A stretch of 64,000 nucleotides of DNA. Source: Mycobacterium scrofulaceum (GTDB lineage Bacteria; Actinomycetota; Actinomycetes; Mycobacteriales; Mycobacteriaceae). The DNA lies in contig NZ_LZJW01000177.1 in assembly GCF_001667885.1 (NCBI RefSeq), forward strand, positions 62,001 to 126,000, read 5' to 3'. Position 1 is the stretch's first letter. The number at the start of each line of letters is the position of its first letter. Made by a program: the position numbers and the translations under genes. Below, piece by piece: positions 49,375 through 58,027 of this stretch. Under the pieces are notes generated by a model. The model was not told where the DNA came from and ran no database searches. It saw only the letters and a list, made by a program, of their open reading frames with translations.

Positions 49375-50745
49375 GTGAGCGTCTTGCTCTTCGGGGTTTC
49401 GCACCGCAGTGCGCCGGTCTCCGTCCTGGAACAACTCAGCATCGACGAATCCGATCAGGGCAAGATCGTTGACCGAGTGTTGCAGTCGCCGCTGGTGACC
49501 GAGGCGATGGTGCTGTCGACATGCAACCGGGTCGAGGTCTATGCGGTGGTGGACGCGTTCCACGGCGGGTTGGCGGCCATCGGGCAGGTGCTGTCGGATC
49601 ACTCCGGCATGTCTATGGGGGACCTGACCAAATACGCGTATGTCCGCTACAGCGAGGCCGCCGTCGAGCACCTGTTCGCGGTGGCCAGCGGCCTGGACTC
49701 CGCGGTGATCGGTGAGCAGCAGGTGCTCGGCCAGGTGCGTCGCGCGTACGCCACCGCGGAAGGCAATCGCACCGTCGGCCGGGTGCTGCACGAGCTGGCC
49801 CAACGGGCGCTGTCCGTGGGTAAGCGGGTGCACTCCGAGACCGCCATCGACGCGGCCGGCGCCTCGGTGGTGTCGGTCGCCCTCGACATGGCCGAACGCC
49901 GACTGGGCGGCCTGGAAGGCAAGACGGCCGCGCTGGTCGGCGCCGGCGCGATGGGCGCCCTGGCCGCGGCCCACCTGACCCGCTCCGGCGTCCGGCGGGT
50001 GCACGTCCTGAACCGGTCGTTGTCCCGGGCGCAGCGGCTGGCCCGCAAGATCCGCGAATCCGGTGTGCAGGCCGACGCGATGTCCCTCGACCGCCTGGCC
50101 GACGCGGTGGCCGAAGCCGACGTCATGGTCAGCTGCACCGGCGCGGTGAGCCCCGTGGTCACGCTGGCCGACGTGCACCACGCGCTGGCCGCCGCGCGCC
50201 GCGACGAGTCGACCCGTCCGCTGGTCATCTGCGACCTGGGCATGCCGCGCGACGTGGACCCGGCGGTCGCCGGGCTGCCCGGTGTGTGGGTCGTCGACGT
50301 GGACCGCGTGCAGCACGAGCCCTCGGCGCACGCCGCGGCCTCGGACGTCCACGCCGCGCGCCACATCGTGGCGGCCGAGGTGGCCGCCTACCTGGCCGGC
50401 CAGCGCATGGCCGAGGTCACCCCCACGGTGACCGCCCTGCGCCAGCGCGCCGCCGACGTGGTGGAGGCGGAACTGCTGCGCCTGGACAACCGGCTGCCCG
50501 GCCTGGAGAGCGCCCACCGTGAGGAGGTGGCGCGCACCGTCCGGCGGGTGGTGGACAAGCTGCTGCATGCGCCGACCGTGCGCATCAAGCAACTCGCCAG
50601 CGCGCCCGGCGGCGACAGCTACGCCGAGGCCCTGCGTGAACTCTTCGAACTCGACCAGACCGCCGTCGACGCCGTCGCTGCGGGCGAATTGCCCGTCATC
50701 GCAACGGGATTCGACGCCGGAACGCAAGAACCTGCCGCCGAGTAG
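49375..50745 (+). CDS. hemA: Glutamyl-tRNA reductase
   Basis: A 456-residue enzyme that reduces glutamyl-tRNA(Glu) with NADPH to glutamate 1-semialdehyde, the first committed step of haem synthesis. The catalytic cysteine is in LSTCNRVEVYAVVDAFHGG near residue 50. IGEQQVLGQVR and the NADPH motif VGAGAMGALAAAHL follow, and the C-terminal helical dimerisation domain ends the protein. GTG at 49375 begins MSVLLFGVSHRSAP, as in M. tuberculosis. The frame is open upstream to 49273, but that sequence looks non-coding. It heads hemA-hemC-hemD-hemB. Confidence 0.96.
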   Translation: MSVLLFGVSHRSAPVSVLEQLSIDESDQGKIVDRVLQSPLVTEAMVLSTCNRVEVYAVVDAFHGGLAAIGQVLSDHSGMSMGDLTKYAYVRYSEAAVEHLFAVASGLDSAVIGEQQVLGQVRRAYATAEGNRTVGRVLHELAQRALSVGKRVHSETAIDAAGASVVSVALDMAERRLGGLEGKTAALVGAGAMGALAAAHLTRSGVRRVHVLNRSLSRAQRLARKIRESGVQADAMSLDRLADAVAEADVMVSCTGAVSPVVTLADVHHALAAARRDESTRPLVICDLGMPRDVDPAVAGLPGVWVVDVDRVQHEPSAHAAASDVHAARHIVAAEVAAYLAGQRMAEVTPTVTALRQRAADVVEAELLRLDNRLPGLESAHREEVARTVRRVVDKLLHAPTVRIKQLASAPGGDSYAEALRELFELDQTAVDAVAAGELPVIATGFDAGTQEPAAE

Positions 50746-50758
50746 CCGATTGGCGAAT

Positions 50759-51703
50759 GTGATCCGGATAGGCACCCGGGGCAGTCTGTTGGCCACCACC
50801 CAGGCCGGCGTCGTCAGGGACGCCTTGATCGCCAACGGCCACCCCGCGGAGTTGGTGATCATCACCACCGCCGGCGATCGGTCGTCGGCGCCGATCGAGA
50901 CCCTGGGCGTCGGCGCCTTCACCACCGCGCTGCGCGAGGCCATCAACGACGGCCGGGTGGATGCCGCGGTGCACTCGCACAAGGATTTGCCCACGGCGCA
51001 CGACCCGCGGTTCACGATCGCGGCGATACCGCCCCGCAACGACCCCCGCGACGTGGTGGTGGCCCGCGACGGGCTGGTGCTGGGAGAGTTGCCGCCGGGT
51101 TCGCTGGTGGGCACGTCGTCCCCGCGCCGGGCCGCGCAGCTTAGAGCATTGGGTCTCGGTTTGGAAATTCGCCCCCTACGAGGCAACCTAGATACCAGGT
51201 TGAACAGGGTAAGCAATGGTGATCTCGACGCGATCGTGGTGGCCCGGGCCGGACTGGCCCGGCTCGGTCGCCTCGACGATGTGACCGAGACGCTAGAGCC
51301 GGTGCAGATGTTGCCAGCACCGGCTCAGGGCGCGCTCGCCGTCGAATGCCGCGCGGGTGATGGGTTGGCGGCGGTGCTGGCGGAGCTGGACGACGCCGAC
51401 ACGCGCGCGTCGGTCACCGCGGAGCGAGCCCTGCTGGCCGAACTGGAGGCGGGTTGCTCCGCACCGGTGGGCGCGATCGCCGAGGTGGTCGAGTCCATCG
51501 ATGAGGACGGCCGCGTCTTCGAAGAGCTGTCGCTGCGCGGTTGCGTGGCGGCGCTGGACGGGTCCGACGTGATACGCGCGTCCGGGATCGGCACCGCCGA
51601 CCGGGCGCGGGAGCTGGGGGTATCGGTCGCCGCGGAGTTGTTCGAACTCGGCGCCCGAGACCTGATGGCCGAAGCGCGGCAGGACCCGAACCGAGGAAAT
51701 TAA
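50759..51703 (+). CDS. hemC: Porphobilinogen deaminase
   Basis: A 314-residue enzyme that joins four porphobilinogen units into hydroxymethylbilane. C233 in LEAGCSAPVG carries the dipyrromethane cofactor, and the substrate residues are in IRIGTRGSLLA, HSHKDLPT and GTSSPRRAAQLRAL. GTG at 50759 is the likely start; an in-frame TTG at 50750 would add three residues. It lies 13 bases after hemA. Confidence 0.95.
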   Translation: MIRIGTRGSLLATTQAGVVRDALIANGHPAELVIITTAGDRSSAPIETLGVGAFTTALREAINDGRVDAAVHSHKDLPTAHDPRFTIAAIPPRNDPRDVVVARDGLVLGELPPGSLVGTSSPRRAAQLRALGLGLEIRPLRGNLDTRLNRVSNGDLDAIVVARAGLARLGRLDDVTETLEPVQMLPAPAQGALAVECRAGDGLAAVLAELDDADTRASVTAERALLAELEAGCSAPVGAIAEVVESIDEDGRVFEELSLRGCVAALDGSDVIRASGIGTADRARELGVSVAAELFELGARDLMAEARQDPNRGN

Positions 51704-51725
51704 TTGCGAGTGACTGGGAGCGACA

Positions 51726-53384
51726 ATGACGACGCGAGGGCGTAAGCCGAGACCCGGCCGCATCACCTACGTGGGTTCCGGGCCGGGCGATCCGGGTCTG
51801 TTGACCACCCGGGCCGCCACGGTCTTGGCGAACGCCGCCCTGGTGTTCACCGACCCCGACGTGCCGGAGGCGGTGCTGGCGCTGATCGGCAAAGACCTAC
51901 CACCCGTTTCCGGCCCGGCGCCCGCCGACGCCGCCGCCGGCAACGGCGACGGAACCACCGGCGGAACCGAGCAGCCCGCGGTGATATCGGCGGGGCCCGA
52001 TGTCCGCCCGGCGCTGGGCGAGCCGGCCGAGGTGGCCAAGACGCTGACCGCCGAGGCCCGTACCGGCGCCGACGTGGTGCGGTTGGTGGCGGGTGACCCG
52101 CTGACGGTGGACTCGGTGATCACGGAGGTGAACGCCGTCGCGCGGAGCCACCTGCACATCGAGATCGTGCCGGGCCTTTCGCCGACCGGCGCAGTGCCCA
52201 CCTACGCGGGGCTGCCGTTGGGCTCGTCGCACACGGTCGCCGATGTGCGCGACCCGCAGGTGGATTGGGACGCGTTGGCCGCGGCGCCCGGCCCGCTGAT
52301 CCTGCAGGCCACGACGTCGCATCTGGCCGACGCGGCGCGCACCCTGATCGAGCACGAGCTGGCGGAGAACACGCCGTGCGTGGTGACCGCGCACGGCACC
52401 ACCTGCCAGCAGCGGTCGATCGAGACGACGCTGGGCGGTCTGACCGACTCCGCCGTGCTGGGCGGCACGGACCCGGCGGGCCCGTTGACCGGCCCGCTGG
52501 TGGTGACCATCGGCAAGACGGTGGCCAGCCGGGCGAAGCTGAATTGGTGGGAGAGCCGGGCGCTGTACGGCTGGACCGTGTTGGTGCCCCGCACCAAGGA
52601 CCAGGCCGGCGAGATGAGCGAGCGGCTGACCTCCTACGGTGCTCTGCCGATCGAGGTGCCGACCATCGCCGTCGAGCCGCCCCGCAGCCCGGCCCAGATG
52701 GAGCGGGCCGTCAAGGGTCTGGTCGACGGGCGCTTCCAGTGGGTGGTGTTCACCTCCACGAACGCGGTGCGCGCGGTGTGGGAGAAGTTCGGCGAGTTCG
52801 GGCTGGACGCGCGGGCGTTCTCGGGCGTCAAGATCGCGTGTGTCGGCGAGTCGACGGCCGACCGGGTCCGGGCGTTCGGCATCAGCCCCGAGCTGGTGCC
52901 GGCCGGCGAGCAGTCCTCACTCGGTCTGCTCGACGACTTCCCGGACTACGACAGCATTTTCGACCCGGTGAACCGGGTGCTGCTACCGCGGGCCGACATC
53001 GCCACCGAGACGCTGGCCGAGGGCTTGCGCGAACGCGGCTGGGAGATCGAGGACGTCACCGCCTACCGGACGGTGCGCGCCGCGCCGCCGCCGGCGGAGA
53101 CGCGGGAGATGATCAAGACCGGCGGCTTCGACGCGGTGTGCTTCACCTCCAGCTCCACCGTGCGCAACCTGGTCGGCATCGCTGGCAAGCCACACGCCCG
53201 GACGATCATCGCCTGCATCGGTCCCAAAACCGCCGAGACCGCAGCGGAATTCGGCCTGCGGGTGGACGTGCAGCCCGAAACGGCCGCCGTCGGTCCCCTG
53301 GTCGACGCTCTGGCCGAGCATGCCGCCCGCTTGCGCGCCGAGGGTGCGCTGCCGCCGCCGCGTAAGAAGAGCCGCAGGCGCTAG
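51726..53384 (+). CDS. hemD: Fused uroporphyrinogen-III methyltransferase / uroporphyrinogen-III synthase
   Basis: A 552-residue two-domain protein. The N-terminal tetrapyrrole methylase part (about residues 1-270) has YVGSGPGDPGLLTTRAA and VVRLVAGDPLTVDS, but an unusual Ala/Gly-rich insertion near residue 65-85. The C-terminal part (about 280-545) is a HemD uroporphyrinogen-III synthase, with VFTSTNAVRAVW and CFTSSSTVRNLVG. The fused protein would make uroporphyrinogen III and perhaps methylate it towards sirohaem and cobalamin. The C-terminus is basic (PPPRKKSRRR). It lies between hemC and hemB. Confidence 0.92.
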   Translation: MTTRGRKPRPGRITYVGSGPGDPGLLTTRAATVLANAALVFTDPDVPEAVLALIGKDLPPVSGPAPADAAAGNGDGTTGGTEQPAVISAGPDVRPALGEPAEVAKTLTAEARTGADVVRLVAGDPLTVDSVITEVNAVARSHLHIEIVPGLSPTGAVPTYAGLPLGSSHTVADVRDPQVDWDALAAAPGPLILQATTSHLADAARTLIEHELAENTPCVVTAHGTTCQQRSIETTLGGLTDSAVLGGTDPAGPLTGPLVVTIGKTVASRAKLNWWESRALYGWTVLVPRTKDQAGEMSERLTSYGALPIEVPTIAVEPPRSPAQMERAVKGLVDGRFQWVVFTSTNAVRAVWEKFGEFGLDARAFSGVKIACVGESTADRVRAFGISPELVPAGEQSSLGLLDDFPDYDSIFDPVNRVLLPRADIATETLAEGLRERGWEIEDVTAYRTVRAAPPPAETREMIKTGGFDAVCFTSSSTVRNLVGIAGKPHARTIIACIGPKTAETAAEFGLRVDVQPETAAVGPLVDALAEHAARLRAEGALPPPRKKSRRR

Positions 53385-53481
53385 TGCCCGCGGCGATCGC
53401 AAGCGCGGCCGCGGTGACCGCACCCGCTGCGGAGCCGGGCGCTGGGGGCACCCCCCGCTTGCGGGGGACGGGTCGCCGCTC

Positions 53482-54465
53482 GTGAGTGCCTACCCGCGGC
53501 AGCGTCCGCGCCGGCTCCGTTCGACCCCCGCGATGCGTCGGTTGGTGGCGCAAACATCTTTGGAGCCAAGGCATTTGGTGTTGCCGATGTTCGTCGCCGA
53601 CGGGATCGACGAGCCGCGGCCGATCGCGTCGATGCCCGGCGTGGTGCAGCACACCCGCGATTCGCTGCGCAGCGCCGCGGCCGACGCCGTCACCGCCGGG
53701 GTGGGTGGACTGATGCTGTTCGGGGTGCCCCGCGACGAGGACAAGGACGCGACGGGGTCGGCCGGCACCGACCCCGACGGCATCCTCAACCTCGCCCTGC
53801 GCGATTTGGCCAAGGACCTCGGGGACGCGACGGTGTTGATGGCCGACACCTGCCTGGACGAATTCACCGACCACGGCCACTGCGGCGTCCTGGACGCCAG
53901 GGGACGGGTCGACAACGACGCCACCTTGTCCCGCTACGTGAAACTGGCTGTGGCACAAGCGGAATCGGGCGCACATGTGGTGGGACCGAGCGGGATGATG
54001 GACGGCCAGGTGGCCGCGATCCGCGACGGGCTGGACGCCGCGGGCTACACCGACGTGGTCATCCTGGCCTACGCCGCGAAGTTCGCCTCGGCGTTCTACG
54101 GCCCGTTCCGCGAGGCGGTCAGCTCGAGCCTGTCTGGTGACCGGCGCACCTACCAGCAGGAGCCGGGCAACTTCCGCGAGGCGCTGCGCGAGATCCGGCT
54201 CGACATCGACGAAGGCGCGGACATCTTGATGGTCAAGCCCGCGTTGGGATACCTCGACGTGGTGGCCGCCGCGGCGGACGTGGCGCCGGTGCCGGTGGCC
54301 GCCTACCAGGTCTCGGGGGAGTACGCGATGATTTGCGCTGCGGCCGCCAACAATTGGATCGACGAGCGGGTCGCGGCGCTGGAGTCGTTGACGAGCATCC
54401 GCCGGGCGGGAGCCGATATCGTGCTGACCTACTGGGCCGCCGACGTGGCGGGCTGGCTTTCGTGA
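53482..54465 (+). CDS. hemB: Porphobilinogen synthase (delta-aminolevulinate dehydratase)
   Basis: A 327-residue TIM-barrel enzyme condensing two 5-aminolevulinate molecules to porphobilinogen. The two active lysines are K200 in AYAAKFASAFYGPF and K252 in LMVKPALGYLD. The metal loop reads DTCLDEFTDHGHCG, with two cysteines instead of the three found in typical zinc enzymes, so magnesium-type or mixed metal use is possible. GTG at 53482 gives the standard length. The order within the haem operon is conserved. Confidence 0.95.
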   Translation: MSAYPRQRPRRLRSTPAMRRLVAQTSLEPRHLVLPMFVADGIDEPRPIASMPGVVQHTRDSLRSAAADAVTAGVGGLMLFGVPRDEDKDATGSAGTDPDGILNLALRDLAKDLGDATVLMADTCLDEFTDHGHCGVLDARGRVDNDATLSRYVKLAVAQAESGAHVVGPSGMMDGQVAAIRDGLDAAGYTDVVILAYAAKFASAFYGPFREAVSSSLSGDRRTYQQEPGNFREALREIRLDIDEGADILMVKPALGYLDVVAAAADVAPVPVAAYQVSGEYAMICAAAANNWIDERVAALESLTSIRRAGADIVLTYWAADVAGWLS

Positions 54466-54478
54466 GGTGGGGCTTGCT

Positions 54479-55027
54479 GTGAATTCCGAGTCGACGGCCG
54501 CGGACCGCAAGCCGCTGTTCTACGAACCGGGCGCCAGCTGGATTTGGGTGCTGTGGGGCCCGGTCGCCGCGGGCGCGATGATCCTGATCGAAATCTGGAG
54601 CGGCGCCCCCGTGTCGTTCCTGATCCCGCTGATCTTCCTGGTGCTGGTGTCGGGATTCGTCGGGTTGCAGGTCAAGGCGGCACGCATTCACGTGTCGGTC
54701 GAACTCACCGAAGACGCCCTGCGCCAAGGCACCGAGACCATCCTGGTGCGCGAGATCCTCAAGGTGTTTCCGGAACCGGAGAACCACGAGGCCTCCGGCA
54801 AGGAGTTGGCGCGGTGGCAGTCGGCGCGGGCCCTCGGCGAACTGGTCGGGGTGCCCCGCGGCCGGATCGGCATCGGTCTAAAGCTGACCGGAGCGCGCTA
54901 TGCGCAGGCGTGGGCGCGCCGGCATCGTGAGCTCCGGGCAGCCCTGACCCCGCTGGTCCAGGAGCGGGTCGAACCCGCCGACGTCACCGACTTCGACCGT
55001 GACGACGACGCCGGGTCCGCGCCGTGA
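54479..55027 (+). CDS. DUF3093 membrane protein (Rv0513-like)
   Basis: A 182-residue membrane protein. Two hydrophobic segments at about residues 20-40 and 43-65 are followed by a soluble C-terminal part. GTG 54479 is preferred because GAGGTGGGG lies 7 bases upstream and the length then equals the M. tuberculosis protein; GTG 54467 would add four residues. It follows hemB by 13 bases and overlaps the next gene as GTGA. The function is unknown. Confidence 0.85.
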   Translation: MNSESTAADRKPLFYEPGASWIWVLWGPVAAGAMILIEIWSGAPVSFLIPLIFLVLVSGFVGLQVKAARIHVSVELTEDALRQGTETILVREILKVFPEPENHEASGKELARWQSARALGELVGVPRGRIGIGLKLTGARYAQAWARRHRELRAALTPLVQERVEPADVTDFDRDDDAGSAP

Positions 55028-55287
55028 GCGCCCGCTCCCGGAGCACCAGGGCGTGGGTCGAACTCGCCCTGGCCTGCGCGGCCCTGATCGGCGCCGGCGT
55101 CAGCTGGGCCCGGTCGCACCACACCGTGGCGGTGGCGCCCATCGCGGACGGCCAGCCGTTCACCACGTCGACGGTGTACGACCCGCAGCTGCTGCTGCTC
55201 ACCCTGTTGCTGCTGACCAGCGCCGGGGTGCTTGCGGTCGTGGGAATCGCCAGGCTGCGCCGTGAGCGGCGCGTTAAGACAACCTGA
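55024..55287 (+). CDS. Small two-segment membrane protein (Rv0514-like)
   Basis: An 87-residue protein with membrane segments at about residues 11-30 and 55-77. Its C-terminus is basic (RLRRERRVK). GTG 55024 overlaps the preceding stop, so it is coupled to the DUF3093 gene and probably read with the haem operon. Its 3' end overlaps the convergent STAS gene by 14 bases. The function is unknown. Confidence 0.8.
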   Translation: MSARSRSTRAWVELALACAALIGAGVSWARSHHTVAVAPIADGQPFTTSTVYDPQLLLLTLLLLTSAGVLAVVGIARLRRERRVKTT

Positions 55288-55699
55288 CCAGCGGCAACGC
55301 CATCCGGCGGCGCCTGGCGATGGCGTCGGCCAGCTCGTGCAGCGCCTCGGGCACCGAGTAATTGTCGGAGAAACCGCCGTCAGCCACCAGCTCGGCGACC
55401 GCCGGGCTCGCCACCAAGGTCCACTGCACCCCCTCGGCGCGGCAGGCGTCGTCGAAGGTTTCCAGAAGTGAAATGCCCGCTGTAGCAAATTCGGTTACGC
55501 CGCCCATGTCGAGCACCACGCGGTCCTCTCCGACGATGAAACGCCGAATGTGGTCGCCGATCGTGTCGGCATTGCACGCGTCGATTTCACCCCGGATCGT
55601 GACCACGGTCGCCAGTTGGCGGCGGTGACCCCGAACCCACGCGCCGCCGCACTCGAAGATGCCGTTCTCATCCCGTGTCAGCACATCGGCGATCGTCAT
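55274..55699 (-). CDS. STAS-domain protein, anti-anti-sigma-factor-like (Rv0516c-like)
   Basis: A 141-residue protein with a STAS domain over about residues 28-120: VVTIRGEIDACNADTI, then VVLDMGGVTEFATAGISLLETF. The position of the phosphorylatable Ser/Thr of SpoIIAA-like proteins reads ATAGIS, so a Thr or Ser remains available. Rv0516c was reported to respond to osmotic stress through PknD and to affect a SigF-type pathway. ATG 55699 follows GAGGGG; GTG 55705 is an alternative. Rv0515, a 13E12-type repeat gene in M. tuberculosis, is absent here. Confidence 0.85.
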   Translation of the reverse strand: MTIADVLTRDENGIFECGGAWVRGHRRQLATVVTIRGEIDACNADTIGDHIRRFIVGEDRVVLDMGGVTEFATAGISLLETFDDACRAEGVQWTLVASPAVAELVADGGFSDNYSVPEALHELADAIARRRRMALPLVRLS

Positions 55700-55705
55700 G
55701 GGCAC

Positions 55706-56008
55706 CCCTCACTCTCCGTGGCGCTCGCTATGGCTTTGACGCTAAACCGCAAGGTTAAGGAGGGTGAAAGCCGCATCTAACTTTTTGTTAAGAAGGGGTC
55801 CCCGCCGCCATTTCGCGCCACTGCGAGCAAAGTCCGCCCGGCGCCCACTCGTGGCGAAAGACCGCGTGCCACACCACAACCGTCCGCGCATCAGCGCGAT
55901 CGCGCTGCTAGGCTGCCAGGGCTACCGGTTGCGAGGCGGGGGACAGCGCGAGGTCGCCCGGTCAGCCGAGCTACCAGGCGAACGTGGAGTCCAGGCGGAA
56001 AGAGCATC
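55706..56008. other. 303-base divergent gap between the STAS gene and the acyltransferase gene
   Basis: It should contain promoters for both flanking genes. The part near 55735-55800 is AT-rich. A GTG-started frame at 55764 has AAGGAGG directly adjacent to its start, too close for use, and encodes an arginine-rich sequence without motifs. GGCGGAAAGAG near 55994 serves the acyltransferase start. Confidence 0.4.
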
Positions 56009-57247
56009 GTGCGCGGCGCAGAGATCAGGGGAGAGATCAAAGCCCTGACGGGACTGCGCATCGTCGCCGCGCTGTGGGTCGTGCTGTTCCACTTCCGGCC
56101 GATGCTGGGCGACGTGGGGCCCGACTTCCGCGACGCCCTCGCGCCGGTGCTCAACTGCGGGGCCCAGGGCGTCGACCTCTTCTTCATCCTGAGCGGGTTC
56201 GTGCTGACCTGGAATTACCTGGACCGGATGGGCCGGTCGTGGTCGACGCGCGCGACCCTGCACTTCCTGTGGCTGCGGCTGGCCCGGGTGTGGCCGGTGT
56301 ACCTGGTCACCCTGCACCTCGCCGCGCTGTGGGTGATCTTCACCCTGCACGTCGGCCATGTGCCGTCGCCCGACGCCGGTCAGCTCACCGCGATGAGCTA
56401 TGTCCGCCAGATCCTGCTGGTGCAGCTGTGGTTCGTGCCCTTCTTCGACGACTCCAGCTGGGACGGGCCGGCCTGGTCGATCAGCGCCGAATGGCTGGCG
56501 TACCTGCTCTTCGGCCTCCTGGTGCTGGTGATCCTGCGGATGAAGCAGGCCACGCGGGCGCGCAGCCTGATGGTGCTGGCGTTCGCGGCGGCGTTGCCGC
56601 CGGTGATCATGCTGCTGGCCAGCGGCCACTTCTACACCCCGTGGAGCTGGCTGCCGCGGATCGTCACCCAGTTCGTCGCCGGCGCGCTGGCGTGTGCCGC
56701 GGTGCGCAGGTTGCGGTTGACCGATCGGGGCCGCCGCGTCGCCGGGTACCTGTCGCTGCTTCTCCTGGCCGCCATGGTGGGTGTCCTGTATTGGTTTGAC
56801 GCGCACCCGATCTCCGGTGTCGTGGAAAACGACAGCGGCGGCGTGGTCGACATCTTATTCATTCCGCTGGTGATCACGCTGGCGATCGGCGTCGGCAGCC
56901 TGCCGAGGGTGCTCTCAACGAGGTTGATGGTCTACGGCGGGCAGATCTCGTTCTGCCTGTACATGGTTCACGAGCTGGTGCACACGGCCTGGGGCTGGTC
57001 CGTCGAGCAATTCGAGCTGAGGCCGCAGGACAATCCGTGGAAATGGAACGTCATCGGCTTGCTTGCGATCGCCGTGTTGATCTCGATCGTGATGTATCAC
57101 TTCGTCGAAGAACCCGCCCGCCGGTGGATGCGCAAGATGGTCGACGTCAAAGCCGTCAGCGCGAAAAGCGAGCCCGAAGAGGTCGCGGGTGGCAAGGTCC
57201 ATCCGATCGACCGCTCGCTGGAAAAGGTTTCAGCGCGCGCCGTGTGA
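56009..57247 (+). CDS. Membrane acyltransferase family 3 protein (Rv0517-like)
   Basis: A 412-residue integral membrane protein of the OafA-type acyltransferase-3 family with about ten membrane segments. Family features are ALTGLRIVAALWVVLFHFRP, with its catalytic His, and NCGAQGVDLFFILSGFVLTW. The C-terminal tail is soluble and lysine-rich. It would acylate a sugar or envelope lipid on the outer face of the membrane. GTG 56009 has GGCGGAAAGAG upstream. The SGNH hydrolase gene follows at 57341; the intervening 93 bases hold a good binding site for that gene. Confidence 0.88.
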   Translation: MRGAEIRGEIKALTGLRIVAALWVVLFHFRPMLGDVGPDFRDALAPVLNCGAQGVDLFFILSGFVLTWNYLDRMGRSWSTRATLHFLWLRLARVWPVYLVTLHLAALWVIFTLHVGHVPSPDAGQLTAMSYVRQILLVQLWFVPFFDDSSWDGPAWSISAEWLAYLLFGLLVLVILRMKQATRARSLMVLAFAAALPPVIMLLASGHFYTPWSWLPRIVTQFVAGALACAAVRRLRLTDRGRRVAGYLSLLLLAAMVGVLYWFDAHPISGVVENDSGGVVDILFIPLVITLAIGVGSLPRVLSTRLMVYGGQISFCLYMVHELVHTAWGWSVEQFELRPQDNPWKWNVIGLLAIAVLISIVMYHFVEEPARRWMRKMVDVKAVSAKSEPEEVAGGKVHPIDRSLEKVSARAV

Positions 57248-57340
57248 CGTTGTCTTAACGCCCCGCCGCGAATCGCGGGCGATAATCGATGAAAACGCAG
57301 TGGCACATGACGATGCCGTTGACAGGGGAGGGAGGCAGCA

Positions 57341-58027
57341 GTGAGTCGTCTGGCCACCTTCGCCATCGGTCTGACCTTTCTGGTCGGCATCGGCATCGCC
57401 TATCCCGCCCAGGTGCGCACCTACGACACGCTGACCCTGGATTTCCGGTTGAACCACTTGGCCGTCGTCGGGGACTCCTACACGACCGGCACCGGCGAGG
57501 GCGGCCTGGGACCGCGGTCGTGGCCCGCACGCGCGTGGGACGGGCTCGCGGCGCGGGGCGAGCGCGTCTCGGCCGACGTCGCGGCCGAGGGCAGGGCCGG
57601 TTACGGCATGCCGGGCGACCACGGCAGCGTGTTCGAGGACCTGACCTCTCGGGCCGTGCAGCCCGACGATGTGCTGGTGGTGTTCTTCGGCTCCCGCAAC
57701 GACGAGCCGATCGATGCGGGTGTGATCGGTCAAAAAGCCCGCAGCACATTCGATTTGGCCCGCCGGCTGGCGCCGTCCGCGCGCTTCCTGGTGATCGGGC
57801 CGCCGTGGCCGACGGCCGACGTGCCCCTCCCGATTCTGCAGATTCGCGATGCGCTCGCCGCCGCGGCCGCGGGCGCGGGGGCGACGTGGGTCGACCCGAT
57901 CGCCGAACGCTGGTTCGTCGGCAGGCCCGACCTGATCGGAGCGGACGGCGTGCACCCGAACGACGCGGGGCATCAATACATGGCGGACAAGATCGCGCCG
58001 CTCATCCAGACCCAGCTGTCGACCTAG
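57341..58027 (+). CDS. Secreted SGNH/GDSL hydrolase (Rv0518-like)
   Basis: A 228-residue exported esterase. The N-terminal signal (MSRLATFAIGLTFLVGIGIAY) lacks a cysteine lipobox. Block I is VVGDSYTTGTG with the nucleophilic Ser near residue 47, the Gly block is AEGRAGYGMPG, the Asn block is FGSRNDE and the Asp-His pair is DGVHPNDAGH near residue 210. It hydrolyses an unknown ester, maybe one made by the neighbouring acyltransferase. The stop shares the CTAG with the stop of the convergent LuxR gene. Confidence 0.9.
   Translation: MSRLATFAIGLTFLVGIGIAYPAQVRTYDTLTLDFRLNHLAVVGDSYTTGTGEGGLGPRSWPARAWDGLAARGERVSADVAAEGRAGYGMPGDHGSVFEDLTSRAVQPDDVLVVFFGSRNDEPIDAGVIGQKARSTFDLARRLAPSARFLVIGPPWPTADVPLPILQIRDALAAAAAGAGATWVDPIAERWFVGRPDLIGADGVHPNDAGHQYMADKIAPLIQTQLST

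Noticed and set aside
55764..56048. 94-codon plus-strand frame between the STAS and acyltransferase genes
   Set aside because: AAGGAGG touches the start codon with no spacing, the product is arginine-rich without motifs and it would overlap the acyltransferase start.
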